DNA of 64,000 bases from Chitinivibrionales bacterium (GCA_035516255.1 DATJAL010000002.1:186001-250000); one strand, 5' to 3'. Positions 25,657 to 35,898 are shown, counted from the first letter of the stretch. The notes: generated from the letters alone by a model not told the origin. Made by a program: numbers and translations.

Positions 25657-27225
25657 ATGAATATTGAAAAAAGGGATTATTTTTTAAAGAACGTTAGTAT
25701 CGTTTCGTTATGCCGGACTGTCGGCGTTGTCCTCGGCGTAGTGATGGATGCCATCATTCTGAAAACCTACGGAGCGGGGACGACGACGGACGCTCTTTTC
25801 ACGTCTCTTGCTATTCCATTGTTCATTTGCCGTATATTTGAAGTGCAGGCCCCCAATGTTCTGGTTCCGGTTTTCGCAAGCTCCTTCACGAATCTCAATA
25901 AAAAAGAGCGCGAGAAGGCCCTGGGCAATTTTATTGTTTGCTCATCGATTGTCCTCTTTTTTGTCGCTCTCATTGGGATGTTGATTGCTTCCCTTCTTAT
26001 ACCGTTGCAGGTGCCCGGTTTTAATGGAGACATTCAGCGCGTGGCCGTTTCCCTGAACCGGATTCTTTTCTGGCTTATTTTTATCCAGGGAATCGACACC
26101 ATTTTCAAATGCCTGCTGCTTTCAAACCATCACTTCTTTATCCCGTCATCCTATAAAGTCATTTATAATTTGTTCGTCGTTGTCAGTATTCTTGTCTTGC
26201 AAAAGCAAATTGGCATTTTTGCAGTCGCCGTGGGGTATATCGCGGGAAGCCTTGTTTCGTTAATGACCATGGTACTGACCACCGTTTACAAGGGAATAGG
26301 CATTTCATTGACCTTCCGGCCGAACGATCCCCACCTGCGAACCACCTATCGGCGCTTTCTCTACCCGCTCTCGGGTCATTTTCTCAGCGAAAGCAAGGAT
26401 TTGATTGAAAATTTTCTCTGCTCCTTCCTGAGCAGTGGATACTTGTCCCTGTTGCGGTACGCCAACAGGATAGTATCGTCTATTTCCGGCGTATTATTGG
26501 GCGGGTTCGTTACCACCACCTTGCCCCTTGCCTCACACTATGCAGCCGAGAACAAAATAAAAGAAATGAAAACCAGCATTTTCCAGTGCGCAAAACTGTT
26601 GTGCTTCGGCGCCTTTCCGCTCGCAGTATGGCTTGTCCTTACCTCGAAATGGATGCTGGTTCTTCTGTTTGAGCGGGGAATGTTTACCCGCCATGACTCC
26701 GTATTGTTAAGTATGATCATCGCCGTCATGAGTCCCTATATCCTATTTTCCAGGGCTATCAGCATATTCCAGACGCCGTTTTTTGCAATCGGAGAGATGA
26801 AAAAGCCCCTCTACAGCATGATCGTTAGCTTCGGCGTCTACGTGGCAATCGCCTTGGCGTTTATAAAAACGGCGGGAGTCTTTTGCTTTCCTCTTGCGCA
26901 TTCGGTCTCCACGTTGCTTGCCACCGTTGTAATGGTAGTTATATTTGTTCGGCACTTTGGAGCCATTGATTGGAAGGAATTTAATGGATTTATTCTGCGT
27001 TTGAGTATCGCAACAGCGGCATTTGGGCTGCTGCTCGCGCTATTGCTGTCGGGGGAACAATTCTTTAAGATTCAAACAACGGTAAGTAAAATAAACATCT
27101 TTACTATTCCTACCGTTGTCGGATTTGTCATTTTCGCCTGCATCACAGCCGTGTTAAAAATCGCCGATTGGTCGTTCATAACCAAGCGACTTGCCTTGGT
27201 CCGTTTAAGAAGGAACAGCACATGA
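25657..27225 (+). CDS. MurJ/MviN-like lipid-linked glycan flippase
   Basis: The 522-residue protein has about 14 hydrophobic helices and the MviN layout: SLCRTVGVVLGVVMDAIILK near the N-terminus, FGAGTTTDALF-type second helix (YGAGTTTDALFTS), and VLVPVFASSF. Inside a polysaccharide island it is more likely the Wzx-role flippase moving the undecaprenyl-linked repeat unit than the essential lipid II flippase. FERGMFTRHDSVLLS corresponds to the MurJ F-x-R-G-x-F motif. The gene lies 24 bases after the acyltransferase on the same strand. Confidence 0.85.
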   Translation: MNIEKRDYFLKNVSIVSLCRTVGVVLGVVMDAIILKTYGAGTTTDALFTSLAIPLFICRIFEVQAPNVLVPVFASSFTNLNKKEREKALGNFIVCSSIVLFFVALIGMLIASLLIPLQVPGFNGDIQRVAVSLNRILFWLIFIQGIDTIFKCLLLSNHHFFIPSSYKVIYNLFVVVSILVLQKQIGIFAVAVGYIAGSLVSLMTMVLTTVYKGIGISLTFRPNDPHLRTTYRRFLYPLSGHFLSESKDLIENFLCSFLSSGYLSLLRYANRIVSSISGVLLGGFVTTTLPLASHYAAENKIKEMKTSIFQCAKLLCFGAFPLAVWLVLTSKWMLVLLFERGMFTRHDSVLLSMIIAVMSPYILFSRAISIFQTPFFAIGEMKKPLYSMIVSFGVYVAIALAFIKTAGVFCFPLAHSVSTLLATVVMVVIFVRHFGAIDWKEFNGFILRLSIATAAFGLLLALLLSGEQFFKIQTTVSKINIFTIPTVVGFVIFACITAVLKIADWSFITKRLALVRLRRNST

Positions 27226-27287
27226 CTTTGGACGGAACTGGTTAGACGCAATGCCAAAACCGTAGCGCACCCAAATGGGAAGTAACC

Positions 27288-28535
27288 ATGCAGATCAAGA
27301 TTTCCAATAGAACTATTTTAAAAACGATTTTCACGGCAAAAATGAATTTCCGACCCGGAACGCTTCCCTCGGAAAAAAAATTTGGTTTTGTTGAAATCGC
27401 GCCTTTCAAACATGCCGCCAAGGCGGCCTTGTGCATTTCAGCGGATTTTGAGCTTAATTGGGCGTTTCGTTCAAGTCCGGAACATGTGCGGAACGAACAA
27501 GGAAGAAGGACCAGGGAAAACCTGCCGTTTCTCATCCAATTGTTCAAAGAGCGCCAGGTGCCGATTACATGGGCGACGGTGGGGCATTTATTTTTGGAGC
27601 GATGCAGTCGTTCCTCAAGCGGCCTCGCCCATGCCGATATGCCTCGTCCTCCTAAAAACGGCCGCTGCAAAGGCGACTGGTATATTCAGGATCCCTGCAG
27701 CAATGTCGGCCAGGCCCCCTACTGGTATTGTCCTGATCTGATAACGCAAATCATCCGCAGCGGTGTAAATCATGAAATCGGCACCCATACCTTCAGTCAT
27801 ATTGATTTTTCCACTGGATTTTCGAACAGGGAATTGGTGGCGGCCGAACTCGACGAATGCATAAAAGTAATGAAACCCTTTGGCATGAGGCCGACATCGC
27901 TCGTCTTCCCGCACGGGAATCTCGGCTATTCATACCTGGATATTCTTGCGGAAAAAAATATTACCGCGGTGCGCCATCGCGACCGGAATGTTTTTCTCTC
28001 GTATCCGGTGCGAACGAAGGAGGGTGTTTATAAAATATTCGAGTCCCTCAACACGCGAAGGGCCCGTTATTATGATTATTTCGAAAAAGTGAGAATATTT
28101 CTTGAACAAGCGTTTAAGACCTCAGCGGTCCTTCATTTATGGTTCCATCCCTCGGATCCGCATGAAATCTTCGCCGATGAATTTAAAAGAATAATCGAAT
28201 ATGCCGCCGATGTCCGCCGTGAAAGGGGGCTCTGGATTGCAACGATGGCGGACATCGCGTCGTATTGCGAGGCGAGAGAACGCCTGCATCTTGATATACG
28301 CCGGGATGACGGTGTTACGAAAATATATTTCAAGAGCACCCTCGACCGCGCTCGGTACGGCGAGCCCGACGTTACCCTTGCCATCCATGATCATCCCCTG
28401 CCGCAAAAAGCCTCCTGCGAGGTTGCCGGAAAATCATTCCCCTTAACCGTTGGATCGGTTGGCGCGCGCGGGGAAGACTCGTGCTTCTCGTTAACCGTGC
28501 CTGAAAAAACTTCTTTTATCGAGTTGACGGTGTGA
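27288..28535 (+). CDS. Polysaccharide deacetylase (NodB type) with C-terminal extension
   Basis: The 415-residue protein carries the NodB motifs: CISADFELNW (acidic metal ligand), EIGTHTFSHIDF (H-x3-H ligands), and RPTSLVFPHG. The middle contains VLHLWFHPSD, the late His motif. The last 80 residues look like a small beta domain, possibly for glycan binding. No signal peptide is obvious. Expected action is removal of acetyl groups from the glycan. Its TGA overlaps the next GTG by four bases. Confidence 0.8.
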   Translation: MQIKISNRTILKTIFTAKMNFRPGTLPSEKKFGFVEIAPFKHAAKAALCISADFELNWAFRSSPEHVRNEQGRRTRENLPFLIQLFKERQVPITWATVGHLFLERCSRSSSGLAHADMPRPPKNGRCKGDWYIQDPCSNVGQAPYWYCPDLITQIIRSGVNHEIGTHTFSHIDFSTGFSNRELVAAELDECIKVMKPFGMRPTSLVFPHGNLGYSYLDILAEKNITAVRHRDRNVFLSYPVRTKEGVYKIFESLNTRRARYYDYFEKVRIFLEQAFKTSAVLHLWFHPSDPHEIFADEFKRIIEYAADVRRERGLWIATMADIASYCEARERLHLDIRRDDGVTKIYFKSTLDRARYGEPDVTLAIHDHPLPQKASCEVAGKSFPLTVGSVGARGEDSCFSLTVPEKTSFIELTV

Positions 28536-29620
28536 TCAGGGTAGTCCATTTTATCGACAGCCTGCGCGTCGGCGGGAAAGAGCGGCAATTCGTCGAATTG
28601 ATCAACGGCATGCGAGGCAAGACCGCTATAGAGAATTTTATCGTGTGCATGGGGAGGGAGGACTTCTATCGGAATGATATTTCTGGTATTCAAAACAACA
28701 TCATCTACCTTGTCAGGAAGATACGGTGGGATCCCCTGCTATTTTTTAAGCTTTACAGGATAATAAAAAAGATCGGTCCCGATATCATTCATACGAACGC
28801 GATGCTGACGTCCTTTTATGCGCTGCCGGTCGCGCGGGCGTGCGGAGTCCGACTTATCAACGGATCGATACGCAACGCATTCACCCGCACCGGGATCAAA
28901 TGGTGGATCGAAAAGTGGCTCCTGGACCGTTCGGATATCCGGCTTGCAAATTCACTTGCCGGCCTTCAAAGCAGAGGATATGAACCGTCAGATAGAAATG
29001 TTGTCATCCACAACGGTTTTGATTTTTCCCGGCTGCCTGCAGCGCACCCATCGGAGGAAATGCCATTTCCCAGGCAATTAAGTTCTGGCAGCGTGGTAGG
29101 AATGGTGGCGGAATTTAATTATAACAAAGACTGGGCCACTTACATCGCCGCCGCCAAGGTGGTTGTCGGCAAACGGAACGATGTCGTATTTCTTGCCGTC
29201 GGCGACGGCGTTACCTTGGACGAATGCAGGAAATTGGCGGATTTCCAGCCGCGCATGCACTTCATGGGCAGTCGGCGGAATATTGAAGAGATAGTGAGCC
29301 GGTTCACCATCGGAGTTTTAGCGACGTTCAAGGAAGGTATCTCCAATTCGATCATGGAATACATGGCGCTTGGAAAACCCGTTGTCGCCTCAGACGGCGG
29401 CGGAACTAAGGAACTCATTATCGACGGCGAAACCGGCTATCTGGTTCCTCCCCGGGACCCGGTTGCCTTGGCCGACAAGATATTGTTTCTCTTGAGCCAT
29501 AAAGAACTGGCTGAAGTCATGGGCGAGAGGGGAAGACAAAGGATTAAAAAAGATTTTTCGCTTTCCTCACTCGCTGAGAAAACCATCGCGCTCTATGAAA
29601 GAACTGCAAAGTCTCATTAA
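28532..29620 (+). CDS. Glycosyltransferase family 4
   Basis: This 362-residue GT-B enzyme starts VVHFIDSLRVGGKERQFVEL, the donor-loop G-G-K-E-R pattern. The C-terminal half has VVGMVAEFNYNKDW, FLAVGDGV and FKEGISNSIMEYMALGKPVVA, the E-x7-E donor-binding motif. GTG 28532 overlaps the upstream stop (GTGA), showing coupling with the deacetylase, and its own TAA shares one base with the next ATG. It adds one sugar of the repeat unit; the donor cannot be read from sequence. Confidence 0.9.
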   Translation: MIRVVHFIDSLRVGGKERQFVELINGMRGKTAIENFIVCMGREDFYRNDISGIQNNIIYLVRKIRWDPLLFFKLYRIIKKIGPDIIHTNAMLTSFYALPVARACGVRLINGSIRNAFTRTGIKWWIEKWLLDRSDIRLANSLAGLQSRGYEPSDRNVVIHNGFDFSRLPAAHPSEEMPFPRQLSSGSVVGMVAEFNYNKDWATYIAAAKVVVGKRNDVVFLAVGDGVTLDECRKLADFQPRMHFMGSRRNIEEIVSRFTIGVLATFKEGISNSIMEYMALGKPVVASDGGGTKELIIDGETGYLVPPRDPVALADKILFLLSHKELAEVMGERGRQRIKKDFSLSSLAEKTIALYERTAKSH

Positions 29621-30588
29621 TGCCTTTTCCATGCCCCATGAATATCCTCGTCGTCACCAATATGTATCCGCACCGGGAAAATCCAAATTACGGGACGTTT
29701 ATAAAACAGCAGGTCGAGGGTTTACGCGCTCTCGGGCATTCCGTCGAGGTGTTTTTTATCGAGGGATACCGCTTACGGCGGACGTACATCACCTGCATAT
29801 GGACCATTTACCAAAAGACAAGAGCAGGCAAGTTCGACATCGTTCACGCTCATTACGGATTGTCGAGCATCACCGCTTTGTTCCGCCATCGGACGCCGCT
29901 GGTCGTCACTTACCATGGCAGTGATGTGCTCCTGGGGTTTCGGGATCCGTTCATCAGTAAAATCGGCAGCCTTTTTGCCGACGACGTCATTATCGTATCG
30001 GCGAAAATGGCGAAGAGGATTCCGGGCCATGTCATTCCAAGCGGTATTGACATGACTATGTTCAGGCCTTACGACAAACGCGAAGCGCGAGCAAGATTGC
30101 ACCTTCCGTTAGAAAAAAACCTGGTATTGTTTCCGTATAACCCGAAACGGCCGGTCAAGCGTTTCGACCTAGCGAAACAAGCCGTAGACATTCTCGTTAA
30201 AAAAGGGATAAACGTCGAGATGGTCGTGCTTTCTAATGTCCAAAACGAAATGATGCCGTGGTATTATTCGGCGGTGGATGTCACCGTGCTCAGTTCGTAT
30301 TCGGAAGGCTCGCCGACGGCGATCAAGGAATCGATCTGCTGCAATACGCCGGTGGTATCAACCGATGTCGGGGACATCCGGGACATCATCGACAAGATTG
30401 AGGGAACGTTCATCTGCAGGGCCGAACCGGAGGATTTCGCGCGTGGCATCGAAGCCGCAATCAAGAGGGCGGCGCTGGTTGGTTTCAACGGCAGACCTGC
30501 AATGAAGCGCTATGATCTCCTGACGACCTGTTCAGCAATTGTTGATGTGTACCGGGGGGTGTTGCGAAAACACGGCAGAGCAGTTTGA
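29620..30588 (+). CDS. Glycosyltransferase family 4
   Basis: The 322-residue GT-B protein starts MNILVVTNMYPHRENPNYGTF (Met 7 at 29638 is a typical N-terminus; ATG 29620 overlaps the previous stop and is kept). It has VVTYHGSDVLLG, FPYNPKRPVKRFDLA and YSEGSPTAIKESICCNTPVVS, the donor-binding E-x7-E region. It is slightly shorter than usual GT4 enzymes. It acts in the same operon as the preceding transferase, probably adding an adjacent residue. Confidence 0.88.
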   Translation: MPFPCPMNILVVTNMYPHRENPNYGTFIKQQVEGLRALGHSVEVFFIEGYRLRRTYITCIWTIYQKTRAGKFDIVHAHYGLSSITALFRHRTPLVVTYHGSDVLLGFRDPFISKIGSLFADDVIIVSAKMAKRIPGHVIPSGIDMTMFRPYDKREARARLHLPLEKNLVLFPYNPKRPVKRFDLAKQAVDILVKKGINVEMVVLSNVQNEMMPWYYSAVDVTVLSSYSEGSPTAIKESICCNTPVVSTDVGDIRDIIDKIEGTFICRAEPEDFARGIEAAIKRAALVGFNGRPAMKRYDLLTTCSAIVDVYRGVLRKHGRAV

Positions 30589-30625
30589 GGAAATTGTATT
30601 ACCCATATTCCCACCATCAAACAGA

Positions 30626-31501
30626 ATGAAAAAATTGATTTTTTTTATAATCCGGATTTCATTGATTCCTTTTTTAATCCGTGAATTGTGGCAGCGAAAG
30701 AGGGTAACGATCATACTGTATCACGACATTTCTCCGGTCCTGTTTGAACGGCATATACGTCAATTAACAAAAAAATATTCTATTATCAAATTGTCCGATT
30801 TCGTTTCTTCGGTGAAAGACGGCGCCGAAGGCGCGCTTCCCCATAAATCTTTAATAATCACTTTTGATGACGGACACCAGGGGAATTTTTTATTATTGGA
30901 CGTACTTAAAAAGTATGGAATTCCCATCACCATTTTTTTGTGCAGCGGCATTGCGGGAACGAACCGCCATTTCTGGTTCAAGAGCCTGCCGCCTGATACG
31001 GTTCAAAAATTAAAGAGGAAGCCGGATGAAACAAGGGTATCTGCTTTGCGAGCAATGGGGTTCGATGATGCACAAGAACACTCGCATCGGCAGGCGCTGA
31101 CAAAACAGGAAATTTATTTGTTAAGAGATTGCGGAACAAATTTCCAGTCCCATACAATCTTCCATCCGATACTTCCGCAATGCGGCGATCAAAAGGCGCG
31201 CGATGAAATCGCCCTTTCTAAACGGATGCTGGAAAATGAATTTGGCTTTTCTGTTTTTGCATTCTCGTATCCGAACGGAGATTATTCAATACGGGATGTC
31301 CAATATGCTTGTGAGGCGGGGTATGAATGCGCACTCACTATTGATCCGGGTTATAACACGCATGGAACAGACCGCTTTATGCTTAAAAGAATTTGCCTTA
31401 CCGACCATGAGGATATCAATGAACTAATGGTAAGAACGAGCGGGGTATGGGACCTTTTAAAATCTCTATTAAAAATATTTATACCCCAACGGATTAATTG
31501 A
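30626..31501 (+). CDS. Membrane-anchored polysaccharide deacetylase
   Basis: The 291-residue protein has an N-terminal hydrophobic anchor (KLIFFIIRISLIPFLI) and NodB motifs: VTIILYHDIS, LIITFDDGHQGN (catalytic Asp pair), and FQSHTIFHPILP (His ligands), with FAFSYPNGDYS later. The overall pattern is of PgaB/IcaB-like deacetylases acting outside the membrane. The frame opens at 30539, but the first 29 codons overlap the preceding gene, so ATG 30626 is preferred. It is the last gene of this rightward series. Confidence 0.82.
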   Translation: MKKLIFFIIRISLIPFLIRELWQRKRVTIILYHDISPVLFERHIRQLTKKYSIIKLSDFVSSVKDGAEGALPHKSLIITFDDGHQGNFLLLDVLKKYGIPITIFLCSGIAGTNRHFWFKSLPPDTVQKLKRKPDETRVSALRAMGFDDAQEHSHRQALTKQEIYLLRDCGTNFQSHTIFHPILPQCGDQKARDEIALSKRMLENEFGFSVFAFSYPNGDYSIRDVQYACEAGYECALTIDPGYNTHGTDRFMLKRICLTDHEDINELMVRTSGVWDLLKSLLKIFIPQRIN

Positions 31502-31849
31502 CAAAATATTTCAAGATTGAAAAATTAATGAATAAGAATCACGTGAGCGGCATTATTTACTCAATTGATCAATTCCCCACGGTCCATCCTTCCTGATATC
31601 CTGCCTCTTCTTTACGGCCTTATTTTTATTGATTTTTTACAAAGTTTATCAAACATTTACTTTTCTGAGACGTAAATAAAAACAATTATTAAATTTAGCA
31701 ATTGTTTAAGATAGATTAAATTTTTCGCCGGAAGGAAGGCGAATAAAATTGAAATTTTTATAAAATTATGGTTTAATAAGAAAGGGGCGATAATTTAGAA
31801 AGATTTGTCATTTTTACGAAAGCTGAAGTTTTAACAGGAGTTTATTTTT
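31502..31849 (+). promoter_or_regulatory. AT-rich promoter region before the second beta-helix gene
   Basis: A sigma-70 promoter fits at TTGAAA (31749-31754), 17 bases, TTTAAT (31772-31777). Just upstream, TTCGCC (31724-31729) pairs with GGCGAA (31738-31743), which could be an operator or the terminator of the preceding operon. AGGAG at 31836-31840 is the ribosome site of the next gene. No other gene is visible. Confidence 0.5.
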
Positions 31850-33727
31850 ATGTTGAATAATTTATTGTTTCATTGTAATAGGGGTCTGTTGCTATCGGCT
31901 GCAATCCTTACCGTTTCTATTTTTGTGATGTTCGCATACGGGGCACAAAATGCGGTTCCTACCTTTGAATGTATTGGCCTTTACTGGTCGCCGGGCAATG
32001 GATCGGCCGCAATATCCTGTACGACATCATATCGCGAGAAAAACACAATCGCCTGGCAACAGGCAATGCCACTGTGGTACGATGCCAGAAATACCGAATA
32101 CCGCGGCAGCATCGTCAATCTCAAGCCGAATACTACCTATGAAATACATCTTACCCTTCAGGGTACCATTTCATCCACCACTTTTACCGCCACAACATGG
32201 AATGAAAATTTTCCGATTGCAAAAACAGTTAATTTTCCTTCGGGGACGTCGAATCAGACCATAACTATTTCAGAATCAGGAACATCTACCGGATATATTC
32301 TTTATGCGCCTGCAACGGCCCTCGGTTCAACTATTGACGTGAATAATGCTGCGGATTATTGCATTGATATAAAAGGTTCCTATATTATTGTGAACGGAGC
32401 GATCCTTAAAGGCGCTGCACGTGATGGCGTAAACCTGGAGAATAATGTTCATGATGTGGTCATTGAACAGTGTGACATAAGCGGGTGGGGACGGATTGCA
32501 AGCGACGGTTGGGGTGTTGAACAGGATGCGGGCGTCAAGGGCTGGTTTCCGTCGATCACGAGGATCGTTGTGCAGGGGAATAAAATACACCATCCGCGCT
32601 CAAACGCAAATAACTGGACCGAAAGCCGGACCATCTACAATGAAGGCACACATCCTGACGGTCCGGAGGCGATTGTGTTCCTCAATTCGGCGGGAAATAA
32701 TGTTTTCCGGTATAACGAAGTGTATTCCGACGAAAGCCATTGCTTCAACGATGGCATAAGCGGAAGTGACAACAGCAGCACACAGGGTTTTCCCGGACCA
32801 AATTCCGATATTTACGGTAATATGATCAAGAACACCAATGATGACGCGATTGAGGCTGATGGTGGCGGGTGTAACATCAGGGTGTTTAAAAACTATCTGG
32901 ATACCACGTATTGCGGCATCTCGGCGTGCGCAATGTCCGTGGGGCCGGGTTATTTTTTCCGCAATGTCATGGCGCACAGCAGAATGGCTCCCACTTCTTC
33001 CGAAGTAGGGGTCTTTGCAAAAACCGGAGACATCACTAGCGTTGGCGTTGGCAGGCAATACTGGTTTCATAATACCGTTTTACAACCCGGGGGCGCGGGG
33101 GAGGGAGTATCAGGATCAGGAGCGCAGTCGGTTACGATGCTGGTAAGCTACAACAACATTTGGAACGCCGGCAACAGCATTGATCCGGGCAACTCGAGCA
33201 CGGCAAATATTTTTGACTACGATCTCTGCAGCGGCAATTTGAAAACGGGATATGTTGGACAAGAGTCCCACGGAATAAAAGGCGTTCCTGTTTTTGCCCC
33301 GGGCAACGGAAAAATAGCGGGAAATATCGGAATGTTTCAATTGGATTCCAAAAGTCCGGGGTATGACGCCGGATTGATCCTCCCGGATTTCAATGATGGG
33401 TATTATAATAAAGGCCCCGATTGCGGGGCCCAGGAGGCGATGAGCGCGCCGATGGTATTCGGAGTAACGGCTCTTGGCGCGGATGTTAAAATGAGCAGGT
33501 TTGCCGAGCACATTCAAAGGAGCAGCAGTTTTGCCGAAAAAATTGTGATGTTTAAGGGCATTATTCATCCTCGGCAGTTGACATCATTGACATCCGGATA
33601 TGAAATTTATTCCGTGCGGGGCGAATTGATCGGCAAATGGGACCCCAGCCAAACAAAGCGGGAAGGCCAAATGCCCAAATCGGCCGAGGGAGGCCTTTAT
33701 ATTTTTGTTCCCCAAATGGGGAAGTAA
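31850..33727 (+). CDS. Secreted beta-helix protein with type IX-like C-terminal region
   Basis: The 625-residue protein has a signal peptide (about residues 1-34, ending in AYGAQ), a fibronectin-like stretch with LKPNTTYEIHLTL (residues 65-110), and a right-handed beta-helix (IVNGAILKGAARDGV, VVIEQCDISGWG, GNNVFRYNEVYSD) similar to pectate-lyase-like enzymes. The last 40 residues (GYEIYSVRGELIGKW, then GGLYIFVPQMGK) look like a Por/type IX sorting tail in reduced form. Its own promoter and strong AGGAG ribosome site separate it from the operon before it. It probably cuts or modifies the exported polymer. Confidence 0.8.
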   Translation: MLNNLLFHCNRGLLLSAAILTVSIFVMFAYGAQNAVPTFECIGLYWSPGNGSAAISCTTSYREKNTIAWQQAMPLWYDARNTEYRGSIVNLKPNTTYEIHLTLQGTISSTTFTATTWNENFPIAKTVNFPSGTSNQTITISESGTSTGYILYAPATALGSTIDVNNAADYCIDIKGSYIIVNGAILKGAARDGVNLENNVHDVVIEQCDISGWGRIASDGWGVEQDAGVKGWFPSITRIVVQGNKIHHPRSNANNWTESRTIYNEGTHPDGPEAIVFLNSAGNNVFRYNEVYSDESHCFNDGISGSDNSSTQGFPGPNSDIYGNMIKNTNDDAIEADGGGCNIRVFKNYLDTTYCGISACAMSVGPGYFFRNVMAHSRMAPTSSEVGVFAKTGDITSVGVGRQYWFHNTVLQPGGAGEGVSGSGAQSVTMLVSYNNIWNAGNSIDPGNSSTANIFDYDLCSGNLKTGYVGQESHGIKGVPVFAPGNGKIAGNIGMFQLDSKSPGYDAGLILPDFNDGYYNKGPDCGAQEAMSAPMVFGVTALGADVKMSRFAEHIQRSSSFAEKIVMFKGIIHPRQLTSLTSGYEIYSVRGELIGKWDPSQTKREGQMPKSAEGGLYIFVPQMGK

Positions 33728-33803
33728 GGCGTAAAAGAGTTTCGCCCTATTTCCCAAAGGTATTATTATCCGCCTATCGCGCATGACGAGTGACGGAACG
33801 GCC

Positions 33804-34649
33804 TTATTTTGTGCCTGTTAATCGAACGGCAAGCAGCGCTTTAAAAACCTTGTTGCTCGCCATAAATTTCCGGAGGGAATAGGGAAACACTTCCAAGACG
33901 AATTCAAAAACGCGGATCAAGGTCAGGGGGATTTTTACATATAATCCGTGGGACCCGACATACGCGGTTGTTTTGGCGAAGCCGATCTTTTTAAACAGAT
34001 TCGCAAGCTCCGTGACAGTGTATTCTTTAAGATGAAAACCGGTTGCTTCCGTGTCGAAATATCTTGAAATATCATGAGGGCCGTTAAGCCTGTTCACCGT
34101 TATACAGACATAGGAACCTCCCGGTAATAAAACTCTATAGATATTTTGGAGTTGTTCATAGGCGTCATCAGGATGCAGATGTTCCATTACTTGGTGGCTG
34201 TAAGCGAGAGAGACGCTGTTTTCAGGGAGGGGGATATCGGTTCCGTTGTACAGGATTAATTCGAAGTTCTCCGGCTTATCCGCACATTCGGTGATCACCG
34301 TTGATACCTCGATGCCGAATACCTTTTTTACCAGTTTAGCAACGGTAAAAGACAAACCGCAGTTTCCTGCGCCGATTTCCATAAATACAGTTTGAGGATG
34401 CAGGAAGTTTTTTAAAAATAGCATTTGTGAATGAACCGCCTTCTTCATATCGTCAGGGGAATTTTTCCGCATCAGGGAAGGATGATGTTTAATTCTTTTA
34501 TATAATTCATCATACTGGCTTTGGTACAAATGCCTGCGCTCCTCTTTGGAAGCGTTTCGCAGACGTGATGACAATTCTTTTTCAACTTCATAATGTTCTT
34601 TTAGTTGTTCGACTGTTCGATGTTCACTTGAGGGAATGCTTGATCGCAT
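33804..34649 (-). CDS. SAM-dependent methyltransferase (class I)
   Basis: The 281-residue protein has a helical N-terminal arm (EQLKEHYEVEKELSSRLRNA) and a Rossmann methyltransferase core: VFMEIGAGNCGLSFTVA for SAM binding, FGIEVST for the ribose acid, LILYNGTDIPLPENSVSLAYS, and HQVMEHLHPDDA. The target is probably a sugar or capping hydroxyl of the glycan chain, which is how such genes act in O-antigen clusters. It is the last gene of the leftward transcription unit that begins near 38104 and converges on the beta-helix gene. Confidence 0.85.
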   Translation of the reverse strand: MRSSIPSSEHRTVEQLKEHYEVEKELSSRLRNASKEERRHLYQSQYDELYKRIKHHPSLMRKNSPDDMKKAVHSQMLFLKNFLHPQTVFMEIGAGNCGLSFTVAKLVKKVFGIEVSTVITECADKPENFELILYNGTDIPLPENSVSLAYSHQVMEHLHPDDAYEQLQNIYRVLLPGGSYVCITVNRLNGPHDISRYFDTEATGFHLKEYTVTELANLFKKIGFAKTTAYVGSHGLYVKIPLTLIRVFEFVLEVFPYSLRKFMASNKVFKALLAVRLTGTK

Positions 34650-34761
34650 TGCGTATTCCTTTGTTTCAATTTGTAATAATTATTGGGCCGTTTTGCGGGT
34701 CATCACGGATATCATTAGGAGCAGCATATATGATGCCAAGGGACGACATACGGTTGGTATT

Positions 34762-35898
34762 TTAGTCATTTTGCAACCGGTTTTTAAAGATAACCCCCAT
34801 GATATAAGCGCCTGCCAGGGCGCCCACCGTGTTTAAAAATAAATCGCTTAATTGCGAACTGCGGGTCGGGATATAAACTTGTGCCAACTCGATGAATAAA
34901 CTGAAAAGAAAACCGATGCCGGTGGTAAGCAAAGTGGCAAATATCCTGTCCCTTTTTTTTAAATACAAAACCAACGACAGGATGAAGCCAAACGGAATAA
35001 AACCGAAAAAATTTACGGCCGTATCCTGCAGGGAGCCTTTTGCCCATACATGTTCCATATCCGGCAAGGTTAGGATATTTAATTTCAAAGGCGTAAAAAA
35101 TTTAGGCACAAATAATCCATTGCCTTTGCCAAACAGGTTTGCAACCCGAAAATCCTTTTCCAGAGAAAAATCATACGACGCAATGCCGGTCTCGCTATAG
35201 GCGGGAATTTCCGGCCGGCGGGTCGAAGCGCAACCTTTTCCTCCGGGTACCACCTCGGGTAAGAATGCATCCCTAAAAATCATTATCTTCTTCATCGTGC
35301 CTTCCCATGAGCCGGTTCCGTCGGGAGAATTGCCGATCACGATTCTTCCAGGATGCAGTATATCGCGTCCGTCAATAATAAATCCTTGCACTATCTTTCT
35401 GCGAGTTCCATCGGCACATAGTTCCGTTCCCCTCGGATTACCGGTGATGGAAATGGTCGTTTCGTTCTGAAGGAAAAATATGCTGTCGCAATATAAATTC
35501 TTCTTTATCCCGTTGTGATTGCTCAGGATAATAAATCTATGGTTGTACTGACCAACCGCCACCTTTTCATTATTTGCGGTATCGCAAAACGAAATAATCC
35601 TGGCTGTGGCGCAGTCACAGAAACGCGAGGGCGTAAGATTCATTAAAACCGTGAACGTGGAATCGGAGACTTCCGGACGGCCGAACGGCCACTTTTCTTT
35701 TGAGAATACCATGCCCGACTGACTGAATCGCATCCCCTTTCCGCCGGCAGCCAATTCGACTTTGTTAAAGAGCCGGTAGCCGCGGGGATTAAGCCCGACC
35801 GCAAGCATGACGAAGACCGTGCATGCTAATAGGATAGCAGCGGACTTTTGCAGTCGTATGGTGCGGCGGACGTCCCTATTCATGGAAAAAAAATACAT
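34762..35898 (-). CDS. VanZ-family membrane protein with LamG-like extracytoplasmic domain
   Basis: The 378-residue protein has an N-terminal membrane helix (about residues 20-38), a LamG/concanavalin-type beta domain (residues 50-250, with VLMNLTPSRFCDC and GRIVIGNSPDGTGSWEG), then a VanZ domain of four helices carrying NFFGFIPFGFIL and FIELAQVYIPTRSSQLSDLF. VanZ proteins often accompany exosortase/exopolysaccharide loci. The LamG domain would face the periplasm and may bind glycan. Met 6 at 35883 is an alternative start; neither has a clear ribosome site. Confidence 0.8.
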   Translation of the reverse strand: MYFFSMNRDVRRTIRLQKSAAILLACTVFVMLAVGLNPRGYRLFNKVELAAGGKGMRFSQSGMVFSKEKWPFGRPEVSDSTFTVLMNLTPSRFCDCATARIISFCDTANNEKVAVGQYNHRFIILSNHNGIKKNLYCDSIFFLQNETTISITGNPRGTELCADGTRRKIVQGFIIDGRDILHPGRIVIGNSPDGTGSWEGTMKKIMIFRDAFLPEVVPGGKGCASTRRPEIPAYSETGIASYDFSLEKDFRVANLFGKGNGLFVPKFFTPLKLNILTLPDMEHVWAKGSLQDTAVNFFGFIPFGFILSLVLYLKKRDRIFATLLTTGIGFLFSLFIELAQVYIPTRSSQLSDLFLNTVGALAGAYIMGVIFKNRLQND

